From DATDAH01 sp963823495 (lineage in GTDB: Bacteria > Actinomycetota > Acidimicrobiia > Acidimicrobiales > DATDAH01): a stretch of 64,000 bases of DNA. The stretch is from contig CAWGLV010000001.1 of NCBI GenBank assembly GCA_963823495.1, positions 3,224,001-3,288,000 on the forward strand, given 5' to 3'. The position numbers and the translations under genes are program-made. Under the pieces are notes generated by a model. The model was not told where the DNA came from, ran no database searches, and saw nothing but the letters and a program-made list of their open reading frames with translations. Of this stretch, positions 35,002-42,705 are shown one piece after another; position 1 is the first letter of the stretch; every line of letters begins with the position of its first letter.

Positions 35002-35850
35002 ATGGCACTGGAACCTCCCACCGGGCTGTCCCCCTCGAGGGTGTCGTCGTTCCAGGACTGCGCGCTGGCGTTCCGCTTCTCGGCCATCGACCACCTGCCC
35101 GAGCCGTCCTCGCTGCCCGCGGTCCGAGGGACCCTCGTCCACGCCGCCCTGGAGCGCCTCTTCGACCTGCCGGCCGACCAGCGCACCGCGGGGCGGGCGA
35201 CGGCCTGCCTGGCCGAAGCCCACGCCGCCATGGCGCTCGACCCGGAGTACCTCGGGCTCGGACTCGACGAGGAGGCCGACGTCGCCCTCCGGGTCCGGGC
35301 CCAGGAACTGCTGGAGAACTACTTCCGGCTCGAGGACCCGGGCACCATCACCCCGATAGGCCTGGAGCTGCGGCTCGAGGCCCCGCTGGGCGACCTCAAC
35401 CTCCGGGGCATCATCGACCGCCTGGAGCTCGACGCCGACGGCGGACTCGTGGTCACCGACTACAAGACCGGCGCCGCCCCCCGCCAGCAGTACGAGCAGG
35501 GCCGCCTCGGCGGCGTGCACTTCTACTCCTTCCTCTGCGAGGAGCTCTTCGGCGTGCGCCCGGCCAAGGTCCAGCTCCTCTACCTGGCCGATCCGGTGGC
35601 CATCATCGCCGAGCCCACCGAGCAGGCCAGCCGGGGGCTGCGCCGCAAGCTGACCGCGATCTGGGCCGCCATCGAGCGCTCCTGTGAGCGGGAGGACTTC
35701 CGGCCCCGACCCTCCAAGCTGTGTGACTGGTGCGCGTTCCAGACCCACTGCCCGGCCTTCGGCGGCGACCCCGACGCGGCTCGGGCCGCCGCCGACGCCC
35801 GGGTCGACGCGGATCCGATCGATCTCCGTCGGGTCCCCGTCCCGGGGTGA
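35002..35850 (+). CDS. PD-(D/E)XK exonuclease, RecB/Cas4-like, with probable Fe-S cluster
   Basis: 282 residues. Starts with the RecB-nuclease LSPSRVSSFQDCALAFRF block, then VRGTLVHAALERL (His of the nuclease core), LRGIIDRLELD (catalytic Asp) and VVTDYKTGAAPRQQYEQG (D-x-K plus QxxxY). The first Cys (FQDC) together with CDWCAFQTHC near the C-terminus gives the four-cysteine arrangement that holds a 4Fe-4S cluster in AddB and Cas4 relatives. A stand-alone nuclease domain with no helicase. Role in DNA repair or end processing is inferred. Overlaps the PAP2 gene by 4 bp. Confidence 0.9.
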   Translation: MALEPPTGLSPSRVSSFQDCALAFRFSAIDHLPEPSSLPAVRGTLVHAALERLFDLPADQRTAGRATACLAEAHAAMALDPEYLGLGLDEEADVALRVRAQELLENYFRLEDPGTITPIGLELRLEAPLGDLNLRGIIDRLELDADGGLVVTDYKTGAAPRQQYEQGRLGGVHFYSFLCEELFGVRPAKVQLLYLADPVAIIAEPTEQASRGLRRKLTAIWAAIERSCEREDFRPRPSKLCDWCAFQTHCPAFGGDPDAARAAADARVDADPIDLRRVPVPG

Positions 35851-36428
35851 CCCCGAGCGGCTCGATCGCCCCTGGGCTCACGCGGCAGATCGCGGCCCTC
35901 GACGACACGGTGGACCGGGCCTTCGACGGCCTGCGAGGAGACCCCCTCGCCGATCGGGTCTTCTACTCCGCCTCTGCCCTGGGTGACCACAGCATCCTGT
36001 GGATGCTGCTGGGCTCGGTCCGGGGCCTGCGTTCGGACAAGGATGCCGACGCGGCGATCCGCCTGCTGGTCTGCCTCGGCCTCGAGTCGGCCCTCGTGAA
36101 CGGCCTGATCAAGTCGATGCTGCCCCGTCGACGGCCGGTCGACGACACGGACCACCCGTTCCCCCTCCGCACCCCGAAGACGACGAGCTTCCCCTCCGGA
36201 CACGCCAGTGCCGGTTTCACCGCCGCCACCCTGCTGGCCGACGGCCAGAAGGGCCCCTGGCGCTACGGCTGGTACGGCCTGGCCGCCGTGGTGGCCTCCA
36301 GCCGGATCCACACGCGATCCCACCACGCCTCCGACGTCCTCGCGGGCGCGGCGCTGGGCCTGGTGCTGGGCCGCGTGGCCAAGCGGGCGTGGCCGCTGAC
36401 GGAACAGAGCGAGCCCGACCCGGGTTGA
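35847..36428 (+). CDS. PAP2 family phosphatase
   Basis: 193 residues from GTG 35847 (GTGA overlap with the nuclease stop). The three PAP2 signature motifs are intact: KSMLPRRRP, PSGHAS and SRIHTRSHHASDV (SR-x5-H-x3-D). Hydrophobicity is modest for a multi-pass family, with segments around SALGDHSILWMLLGSV, LLVCLGLESALVNG and GWYGLAAVVASS. Likely removes phosphate from a lipid phosphate or polyprenyl phosphate at the membrane. Confidence 0.88.
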   Translation: MTPSGSIAPGLTRQIAALDDTVDRAFDGLRGDPLADRVFYSASALGDHSILWMLLGSVRGLRSDKDADAAIRLLVCLGLESALVNGLIKSMLPRRRPVDDTDHPFPLRTPKTTSFPSGHASAGFTAATLLADGQKGPWRYGWYGLAAVVASSRIHTRSHHASDVLAGAALGLVLGRVAKRAWPLTEQSEPDPG

Positions 36429-37029
36429 CAAGGCCATCACCTCCTTCGCGGTCTCCTGGGACTACCGCTGCCCGTTCGCTCGCATCGGCCACCAGCACGT
36501 ACTCGGTGGCCTCCGAGCCGGCGCCGACTGGGACGTCCACTTCGTGCCCTTCAGCCTCAGTCAGATGCACGTCGAGGAGGGACAGCCCGACGTCTGGGAG
36601 GACCCCACCAAGGAGACGGGCCTGCTCGCCCTGCAGGTGGGCACGGTGGTCCGGGACCGGTTCCCTGACCGCTTCGGCGCCGTGCACCTCGGTCTCTTCG
36701 ACGCCCGGCACGTCGAGTCCCTGGACCTGCGCGACCGCGAGGTCCTGACCCGGGTCCTCGTGGCCAACGGGGTACCCGACACGGAGGTCTTCGAGGAGAT
36801 CGCGTCCGGTTCCGCCTTGGCCACGGTGCGCACGGAGCACGAGGCTGCGGTCGCCGAAGCCGGCGTCTGGGGGGTGCCCACCTTCGTGCAGGGGGACCGG
36901 GCGGTGTTCGTCCGGCTGATGGACGGTCCGACCACCGACGAAGACGGTCGGGCGACGGTGGAACGGGTCCTCGACCTGTTGGCCTGGACCGACCTCAACG
37001 AGTTCAAGCACACCTCGATCCCGCGCTGA
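36427..37029 (+). CDS. DsbA-fold protein, no canonical start codon
   Basis: About 200 residues with the DsbA-like thioredoxin fold: AITSFAVSWDYRCPFARI near the N-terminus (single redox Cys in CPFA), VPFSLSQMHVEEGQPDVW, VLVANGVPDTEVFEEI and WGVPTFVQGDRAVFVRLM (cis-Pro loop). In this frame the previous stop is TGA 36397-36399 and no ATG, GTG or TTG follows before the conserved N-terminal strand; the only near-start codon is ATC 36436. A TTG at 36425, placed like the other 4-bp overlapping starts, is out of frame. GTG 36544 would delete the active-site Cys. Either a non-canonical start, a one-base indel or a sequencing error. Confidence 0.65.
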   Translation, partial: DKAITSFAVSWDYRCPFARIGHQHVLGGLRAGADWDVHFVPFSLSQMHVEEGQPDVWEDPTKETGLLALQVGTVVRDRFPDRFGAVHLGLFDARHVESLDLRDREVLTRVLVANGVPDTEVFEEIASGSALATVRTEHEAAVAEAGVWGVPTFVQGDRAVFVRLMDGPTTDEDGRATVERVLDLLAWTDLNEFKHTSIPR

Positions 37030-37103
37030 CCCGGTCCCCGACTTCCTCGGGACCTCTACCCACCTCGGGGACACTCGATCCGGCGCGGCGACGAGCACAC
37101 CAC

Positions 37104-37109
37104 TACCGT
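37104..37109 (+). promoter_or_regulatory. Putative -10 (TACCGT) of the second WS/DGAT
   Basis: TACCGT ends 8 bases before ATG 37118. Confidence 0.45.
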
Positions 37110-37117
37110 CGTCGGCG

Positions 37118-38515
37118 ATGGCGGAACGGGAGGTACGGTCGGCGCCGCGCATGAGCGACCTCGAGGCGCTCATGTGGAACCTCGACAAGGACCCCCACCT
37201 GACCTCGGCGTTCGCCAACGTCAGCGTCCTCGACCGTGTCCCCGATCGGGACTACCTGCGCGCCAAGTTGGGCCAGGCGGTGGCCGACGTCCCCCGGCTC
37301 CGCCAGCGCGTCGTGCCCGCGTTCGGTCGGCTGGCCCCGCCGACCTGGGAGGAGGACACGGCCTTCGACCTCGACTACCACCTGCGGTGGACGGCGCTGC
37401 CCCGCCCGGGTGACGAACGGGCCCTGCTCCGGCTGACCACCCGCCTCCACCAACAGGGCTTCGAGCGGAGCCGGCCCCTGTGGGAGTTCGTCGTGGTCGA
37501 GGGCCTGTCCGGCGGACGGGCGGCCATGGTCCAGCGGCTACACCACACCGTGACCGACGGGGTCGGAGGGCTGCGACTGGCGGAGCGCTTCCTCGACCTG
37601 GAGCGCGACCCCGGCGGGTCCGACACCCGCCCGCATCCACCCGAGCCGACCGAGGACGGCGCCGGACCGACGTTCGTCGGGCGGGTGCTCGGCACCGCCG
37701 GCCACCTCGGTCGCCAGGTCGCCGAGACCACCGTGGGCGTCGCCCGGGGCGCCGCAACCGGCCTCGCCCACCCCGACCGATGGCCCGGGCAGGTGCTCGA
37801 GGTCGGGGAGACGACCCGATCGGTCATGCGCCAGGTCCTCACCACCAGCGACGCCCGGTCACCGCTCTGGACCGAGCGCTCCCTGGGCCGGGAGCTCGTC
37901 GTGCTCCGCGTGCCCTTCGACCCGGTGAAGGTCGCGGCCTCGGCACACGGCGTGACCATCAACGACATCTTCGTCACCGCGGCGAGCCGGGCCGCGGCCG
38001 TGGCGCACCGCCGAGCCGGCGAACCGGTCGACGAGTTGCGGATGGCGATGCCGATGAGCACACGGGACGACGCCTCGGCCGCCGGCAACGCCTTCTCCCT
38101 GACCCGCACTCTGGTGCCCATCGACATCGAGGACCCCATCGAGCACCTGCTCGCCGTCCACGAACGCCTGGCCGCGTCCCGAGGCGAGAAGGCGTTCCAG
38201 GTCCTGGACCAGTTGGCCGGGGTCATGAACGTGCTGCCCACCTCCGCGCTGGTCGCCGCGGCGCGCCATCAGGCCGAGACCGTCGACTTCACCACCTCGA
38301 ACCTGCGGGGGGCGCCCTTCCCGCTGTACTTCGGCGGCGCGCGGATCGTCGAGAACTACCCGGTGGGCCCGCTGGCGGGGACGGCGTTCAACCTGACGAT
38401 GCTCAGCTACGCCGGGGAGCTGCACCTCGGGCTGCTCGCCGACCTCGCGGCCGTGGGCGACCCCGGGCCGTTGAGGGAGGCGTTGGCGGAGGCCTTCGCG
38501 GAACTGACGGCCTGA
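37118..38515 (+). CDS. WS/DGAT family acyltransferase (second copy)
   Basis: 465 residues with catalytic HHTVTDGVGG. N-terminal MSDLEALMWNLDKDP, then AFDLDYHLRW, RPLWEFVVVEGLSGGR, INDIFVTAASRAAAV, RMAMPMSTR and DFTTSNLRGAPFPLYFGGA. Same family as 25488-26888 but clearly diverged, so probably different substrate preference. The NLRGAPFP block replaces the NIPGPPFP block of the first copy. Confidence 0.92.
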   Translation: MAEREVRSAPRMSDLEALMWNLDKDPHLTSAFANVSVLDRVPDRDYLRAKLGQAVADVPRLRQRVVPAFGRLAPPTWEEDTAFDLDYHLRWTALPRPGDERALLRLTTRLHQQGFERSRPLWEFVVVEGLSGGRAAMVQRLHHTVTDGVGGLRLAERFLDLERDPGGSDTRPHPPEPTEDGAGPTFVGRVLGTAGHLGRQVAETTVGVARGAATGLAHPDRWPGQVLEVGETTRSVMRQVLTTSDARSPLWTERSLGRELVVLRVPFDPVKVAASAHGVTINDIFVTAASRAAAVAHRRAGEPVDELRMAMPMSTRDDASAAGNAFSLTRTLVPIDIEDPIEHLLAVHERLAASRGEKAFQVLDQLAGVMNVLPTSALVAAARHQAETVDFTTSNLRGAPFPLYFGGARIVENYPVGPLAGTAFNLTMLSYAGELHLGLLADLAAVGDPGPLREALAEAFAELTA

Positions 38516-38522
38516 CCCGAGC

Positions 38523-38702
38523 TCAGTTGGGGGAGACGAGCTCCGAGGGCTTGGTCAGGAGCGTGCGGACATCGAGGAGCAGATCGGCCACTTCGTTGGT
38601 CGACACCAGCTGGCGGTCGAGCAGCGTGCCCAGACCCTGATCGATCAGGGCCAGCGCCTCGATGATCACTTCCGCATCGTTCTGTTCGGTGGTCTCCGTC
38701 AT
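38523..38702 (-). CDS. Short protein of 59 residues
   Basis: Minus-strand frame from ATG 38702 to TGA 38523. It begins MTETTEQNDAEVIIEALALI, continues with an amphipathic Leu-rich helix pair (LGTLLDRQLVSTNEVADLLL) and ends LVSPN. Acidic, likely all-helical, no signal peptide. TACCAT ends 9 bases before the ATG, and codon usage matches local genes. It is divergent from the LLM gene at 38758. Function unknown; could be a small adaptor or dimeric regulator. Confidence 0.65.
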   Translation of the reverse strand: MTETTEQNDAEVIIEALALIDQGLGTLLDRQLVSTNEVADLLLDVRTLLTKPSELVSPN

Positions 38703-38711
38703 TACCGGACC

Positions 38712-38717
38712 ATGGTA
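38712..38717 (-). promoter_or_regulatory. Putative -10 (TACCAT) of the 59-residue gene
   Basis: TACCAT on the minus strand, 9 bases upstream of ATG 38702; shares the intergenic space with the TAGCGT that serves the LLM gene. Confidence 0.4.
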
Positions 38718-38745
38718 CCCGGCCCCCGTGACAGGAGTGGGTCAG

Positions 38746-38751
38746 TAGCGT
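38746..38751 (+). promoter_or_regulatory. Putative -10 (TAGCGT) of the LLM gene at 38758
   Basis: TAGCGT ends 6 bases before GTG 38758; no Shine-Dalgarno sequence. Confidence 0.45.
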
Positions 38752-38757
38752 GAACTC

Positions 38758-39741
38758 GTGACCACCGCCACACCCGTCGGGGTGACCTTCGCCGGCTTCA
38801 TGCCCCTCGGACCCCGGATCGCGCTGGATGTGGCCCGTGAGGCCGAGGCGCTCGGCTACACCTCCTACTGGACCGCGGAGACCACCGGCCCGGAGGCGTT
38901 CTCGCTGCTGGGCGGTGTCGCCGGGATGGCTCCGGGACTCGACCTCGGCACGGGCGTCCTCGCACTACAACTGCGAACACCCATGGTCACCGCCATGGCC
39001 GCAGCAACCCTCCAGGCGATGGCGCCGGACCGAGAGATCCTGTTGGGCATCGGCATCTCCTCGCCCGTGGTCACCCAGCAGTGGCACGGCGTGGCCTATG
39101 GCGACCGGCCCCTGGACCGGGTGCGGGAGTACGTGGCCCTGGTGCGGGAGTGCCTCAGCGGTGAGTCCGTCACCTTCGACGGCGACTTCTACGGTGTGAA
39201 GCGCTTCCGCCTCGGGATCCGCCCGGGCGAGCGGACGCCGAAGATCGTCATCGGCGCCCTCAACCCGGGGATGCTGGCGCTGGCCGGCGAGATCGCCGAC
39301 GGCGTCCTGCTCAACTACCTGCCCGCCGGCCACGTCCCGTGGAGCATCGAGCAGGTGCGCAAGGGGGGTGACGCGACGGTCTACGCCTACGTGCACGTCG
39401 GCGTGGCCGACCGCGAGGCCGCCGCCGTGAACGCCCGCAAGGACCTCTTCTCCTACGCCGTGGTCGACGCCTACGCCCGCAACTTCACCCGCGCCGGCTT
39501 CGGCGACGAGGTGGCCGTGATCCGCGAGCGCCACGCGGCCAGGGACCGTGACGGCGCGCTGGCCGCCGTCTCGGACCGCATGGTCGACGCCATCGACGTC
39601 GTCGGTGACGCCGCGCACATCCGGGCGACCGTCGCGGACTACGTCGCCAACGGCGTCGACCGGCCCATCGTCATGCCTCTCCCCTGGGGTGACGACCGCC
39701 GCCAGGTCATCTCCGACACCCTGGCCGCCGCCGTCGGCTGA
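38758..39741 (+). CDS. LLM-class F420-dependent oxidoreductase
   Basis: 327 residues from GTG 38758. Luciferase-like TIM barrel: VTFAGFMPLGPRIALDVARE, GYTSYWTAETTGPEAFSLLG, LDLGTGVLALQLRTPMVTAM, ILLGIGISSPVVTQQWHG and PKIVIGALNPGMLALAGEIA. ADGVLLNYLP at the barrel end is typical of this branch. F420 use is inferred from the branch and the actinobacterial context. Substrate unknown. Confidence 0.87.
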   Translation: MTTATPVGVTFAGFMPLGPRIALDVAREAEALGYTSYWTAETTGPEAFSLLGGVAGMAPGLDLGTGVLALQLRTPMVTAMAAATLQAMAPDREILLGIGISSPVVTQQWHGVAYGDRPLDRVREYVALVRECLSGESVTFDGDFYGVKRFRLGIRPGERTPKIVIGALNPGMLALAGEIADGVLLNYLPAGHVPWSIEQVRKGGDATVYAYVHVGVADREAAAVNARKDLFSYAVVDAYARNFTRAGFGDEVAVIRERHAARDRDGALAAVSDRMVDAIDVVGDAAHIRATVADYVANGVDRPIVMPLPWGDDRRQVISDTLAAAVG

Positions 39742-39760
39742 CCGCCAGGACGACCGATCG

Positions 39761-39880
39761 TCAGAGATCGAGTCCGGGTACGTCGAGGCCGTCGCGTAGG
39801 GAGCCGCCGTCGGCGAGTCGCTCCCTGACGACCTGGGGACCCTCGTCGGGGTCGGCGCAGTCACGTCGTGGCGCCCGCAC
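39761..39880 (-). CDS. Possible very short protein (39 residues) or gene remnant
   Basis: Minus-strand frame from GTG 39880 to TGA 39761, ending RLADGGSLRDGLDVPGLDL. Composition and codons look protein-like, but there is no clear family, and the upstream TACGGC is a weak promoter. It could instead be the preserved tail of a lost gene. Confidence 0.22.
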   Translation of the reverse strand: MRAPRRDCADPDEGPQVVRERLADGGSLRDGLDVPGLDL

Positions 39881-39893
39881 GGGCGCGCCGCCG

Positions 39894-39899
39894 TACGCT
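39894..39899 (+). promoter_or_regulatory. Putative -10 (TACGCT) of the SDR gene at 39908
   Basis: TACGCT ends 8 bases before GTG 39908. Confidence 0.45.
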
Positions 39900-39907
39900 C
39901 TCGCGCC

Positions 39908-40696
39908 GTGGAGCTCAGGGGCAAGGTCGTGGTCATCACGGGGGGCGGCAACGGCATCGGGGAGGCCATGGCCCGGCGCTTCACCCACGAGGGTGCGGCC
40001 GCCGTCGTGGTGGCCGACCTCGACGGTGACGCCGCGCTCGCCGTGGCCGAGGAGATCGGCGGTCGCGCGGTCGAGGTGGACGTGGCCGACCCGGCCCAGG
40101 TCACCGAGCTCATCGACTCGACCAAGCGCGACCACGGGCGCATCGACCTGTTCTGCGCCAACGCCGGCGTCGGCACCTTCGGCGGGGTCGAGGTCGCCGA
40201 CGACGACTGGCAGCGTTGCTGGGACGTCAACGTCATGGCCCACGTCTTCGCCGCCCGGGCCCTGCTGCCCGACTGGCGCGAGCAGGCCACGGGCTACCTG
40301 TTGCACACCGCATCGGCCGCGGGGTTGCTGACCAACATCGGCACGGCCCCGTACTCGGTGACCAAGCACGCCGTGGTCGGCTTGGCCGAGTGGCTGTCGA
40401 TGACCCACGGCGACGCGGGCGTCCGCTTCTCCTGCCTCTGCCCGATGGGCGTGCGCACCAACCTGCTCCTGGCCGGCGAGGACGAGGCGGCGGGGGCCGT
40501 CGTGCTCAGCCAGGGCGTGATCGAGCCGGAGGACTGCGCAGAGGCCGTGGTGGCCGGCCTGGCCACGGAGGAGTTCCTGATCCTGCCCCACCCGGAAGTG
40601 GCCGAGTTCTTCCTGCGCAAGGCCTCCGACCACGACCGCTGGCTGGCCGGCATGCGCCGCCTCCAGGCCGTCATCGAGGAGGGCCTCAGCGCATGA
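39908..40696 (+). CDS. Short-chain dehydrogenase/reductase
   Basis: 262 residues, GTG start. Classical SDR: VVITGGGNGIGEAMARRF, VADLDGDAALAVAEEIGG (Asp after beta-2, suggesting NAD preference), NAGVGTFGG, catalytic Ser in TASAAGLLTN and Y-x3-K in YSVTKHAVVGLAEWLSM. SCLCPMGVRTNLLLAG follows. Substrate unknown. The TGA overlaps the ATG of the DUF2207 gene by 4 bp, so the two are cotranscribed. Confidence 0.9.
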   Translation: MELRGKVVVITGGGNGIGEAMARRFTHEGAAAVVVADLDGDAALAVAEEIGGRAVEVDVADPAQVTELIDSTKRDHGRIDLFCANAGVGTFGGVEVADDDWQRCWDVNVMAHVFAARALLPDWREQATGYLLHTASAAGLLTNIGTAPYSVTKHAVVGLAEWLSMTHGDAGVRFSCLCPMGVRTNLLLAGEDEAAGAVVLSQGVIEPEDCAEAVVAGLATEEFLILPHPEVAEFFLRKASDHDRWLAGMRRLQAVIEEGLSA

Positions 40697-42636
40697 GACG
40701 GGTCGGCAAGGTCCTCAGGGTCGTCTTCCCCCTGCTCCTCATCGGCGGGTTCGCCCTGATCGGTGCCGTCTTCGGCGAGACCGACGGCTCCGGCGGCGAC
40801 AAGTCCTTCACGTTGGACGAGATCCGCGTCACCGCCCAGCTCCGGCCCAACGGCGTGCTGCTCGTGCGGGAGCGGGTGACCTATGACTTCGACGGCACCT
40901 TCACCGTCGGGACCCGGGACTTCGACGCCGGACCCTGGGAGGTCCGGGGGATCCGGGCCTACGAAGGCGATCGGCAGCTCACCACCCTGCTCGAGTCGCC
41001 CACGCTGTTCGAGTGGGACATCGCCCCCGCGTCCGGCATCCACACCTACGAGTTGCGCTATCGGGTGTTCAACGCCGTCCTGGCCTGGCCCGACGTCGTC
41101 GAGCTGAACTGGCAGTGGGTGGGTCAGAACGTGCCCGAAGCGGTCGGCCACCACACGGTGACCCTCCGGGTGCCGGGTGGCGGCGAGGGTGTCCGGGCCT
41201 GGGCCCACGGTCCGCTCAGTGGGACCATCGAGGTCGACGGGTCCACGATCCGCACCGCCATCGAGGACCTGCCCGCCCACACGTTCCTCGAGACCCGGGT
41301 CATCACGCCCCGGAACCGCTTCGCCGCCCAGGGTCTGCCCCAGGGCCGGGTGGGTCAGACCACGCCCCGGGACTACCTCTCGGATTGCGACTTCTTCCGC
41401 AACGCACTGCTCGAGCAGGTGAGCCAAGGAACGCTGACCCGCGCGGAGGTCGAGGGATTCCTCCGCGACGCCCCCCAGTGCCAGGACCTCGCCGAGGTGG
41501 AGACCCGGCCCCAGCAGCGACGGATCATCGCCGAGGAGACCGCCCTGGCCGTGGAGGCCAACCGGGCCCGCGCCCAGTACGAGAAGGAACAGCAGGAGAA
41601 GGAGGACCGACGCCGCAACCTCGCGCTGGCCGCACCGTTCTTCATCGGGGCTGCCCTGCTCGGGGCGTTCCTGGTCTGGCTGAAGTGGGGCCGGGAGCCG
41701 ACGGTGGCCGAGATCGACTACTGGCGGGAGGTGCCCGATGACCCGCCCGCGGTGGCCATCGCGCTCATGGAATGGGGCTATGTGGACACCGACGCCTTCT
41801 CCGCCACGGTGGTCGACCTGGCCCAACGGGGTCACCTGACCATCGAGGAGACCGAGAAGGACCACACCTTCAACGCCACCGGCCAGGACCAGGCCGGCCT
41901 GGCCGACTTCGAGCGCAAGGTGCTCAAACGGCTCTTCGGCAGCGGGCCCGAGACCAGCCAGCAGCAGCTCACGGACTGGGCGAAGAGCCACCGCACGAAC
42001 GCCGCCAGTTGGCTCGCGTCCTTCAAGAACCAGGTGGTCGAGGCCTACGAGGCCCGCGGGTACCAGGTGAAGGGCCAGGCGGCGGGCTGGGTCCTCTACC
42101 TGGTGCTCGTGGCCCTGCTCGGCGGCTACGCCGCGGTCGCCATCGCCAACGACGCCTTCGCCGCCGGTGGCGCGGCCATCGGCGCGGCGGTGGTGCTCCT
42201 GTCCTTCATGACCCTGCTGCGTCGTCGCACGCCGGCGGGGGCCCAGCGTCAGGCCGAGTGGGCCGGGCTCAAGCGCTTCCTGAAGGACTTCTCCCAACTC
42301 GAGGACGCCCCGTCGGGCCACCTGGCCCTCTACGAGCGCTACCTCGTGGCCGCCGTCGCCCTGGGTGTGGCCGATGACCTCATCGAGGCCCTCGAGGTCC
42401 GGATCCCCGAGGTCGCCGACGACCCGGCCTTCGCCCCCTGGTACGTCGGGAGCCGCCGAGGCGACCGCATCGGATCGTTCCACTCCATCGGCGACTTCAG
42501 CTCCGGGCTCTCCAGCGCGACGGCATCGTCGTTCCGGCCGCCCCCCTCCTCCAGCTCCTCGGGCGGCGGGGGCGGGGGCGGCTTCTCCGGTGGGGGCGGC
42601 GGCGGTGGGGGCGGCGGCGGCTTCGGCGCCCGTTGA
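40693..42636 (+). CDS. DUF2207 domain membrane protein
   Basis: 647 residues from ATG 40693. N-terminal signal/anchor (RVVFPLLLIGGFALIGAVFG); the beta-rich DUF2207 ectodomain holds ITAQL-like VTAQLRPNGVLLVRERVTYDF, RGIRAYEGDRQL and ELRYRVFNAVLAWPDVVELNW. A charged helix (ANRARAQYEKEQQEKEDRRR) precedes a second membrane segment (LALAAPFFIGAALLGAFLVW), then a cytoplasmic part, two further hydrophobic segments and a C-terminal run of Ser and Gly ending GGFGAR. The Gly-rich tail after an SSSSSG stretch is typical of the family. Function unknown, envelope-associated. Cotranscribed with the SDR. Confidence 0.9.
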   Translation: MRRVGKVLRVVFPLLLIGGFALIGAVFGETDGSGGDKSFTLDEIRVTAQLRPNGVLLVRERVTYDFDGTFTVGTRDFDAGPWEVRGIRAYEGDRQLTTLLESPTLFEWDIAPASGIHTYELRYRVFNAVLAWPDVVELNWQWVGQNVPEAVGHHTVTLRVPGGGEGVRAWAHGPLSGTIEVDGSTIRTAIEDLPAHTFLETRVITPRNRFAAQGLPQGRVGQTTPRDYLSDCDFFRNALLEQVSQGTLTRAEVEGFLRDAPQCQDLAEVETRPQQRRIIAEETALAVEANRARAQYEKEQQEKEDRRRNLALAAPFFIGAALLGAFLVWLKWGREPTVAEIDYWREVPDDPPAVAIALMEWGYVDTDAFSATVVDLAQRGHLTIEETEKDHTFNATGQDQAGLADFERKVLKRLFGSGPETSQQQLTDWAKSHRTNAASWLASFKNQVVEAYEARGYQVKGQAAGWVLYLVLVALLGGYAAVAIANDAFAAGGAAIGAAVVLLSFMTLLRRRTPAGAQRQAEWAGLKRFLKDFSQLEDAPSGHLALYERYLVAAVALGVADDLIEALEVRIPEVADDPAFAPWYVGSRRGDRIGSFHSIGDFSSGLSSATASSFRPPPSSSSSGGGGGGGFSGGGGGGGGGGGFGAR

Positions 42637-42705
42637 CCCCGTTCCGGGTACCGCGATGTGTTGCTGACAACGCTGGGAAGGGCCGGGACGGTGGGTGAGG
42701 CACGG

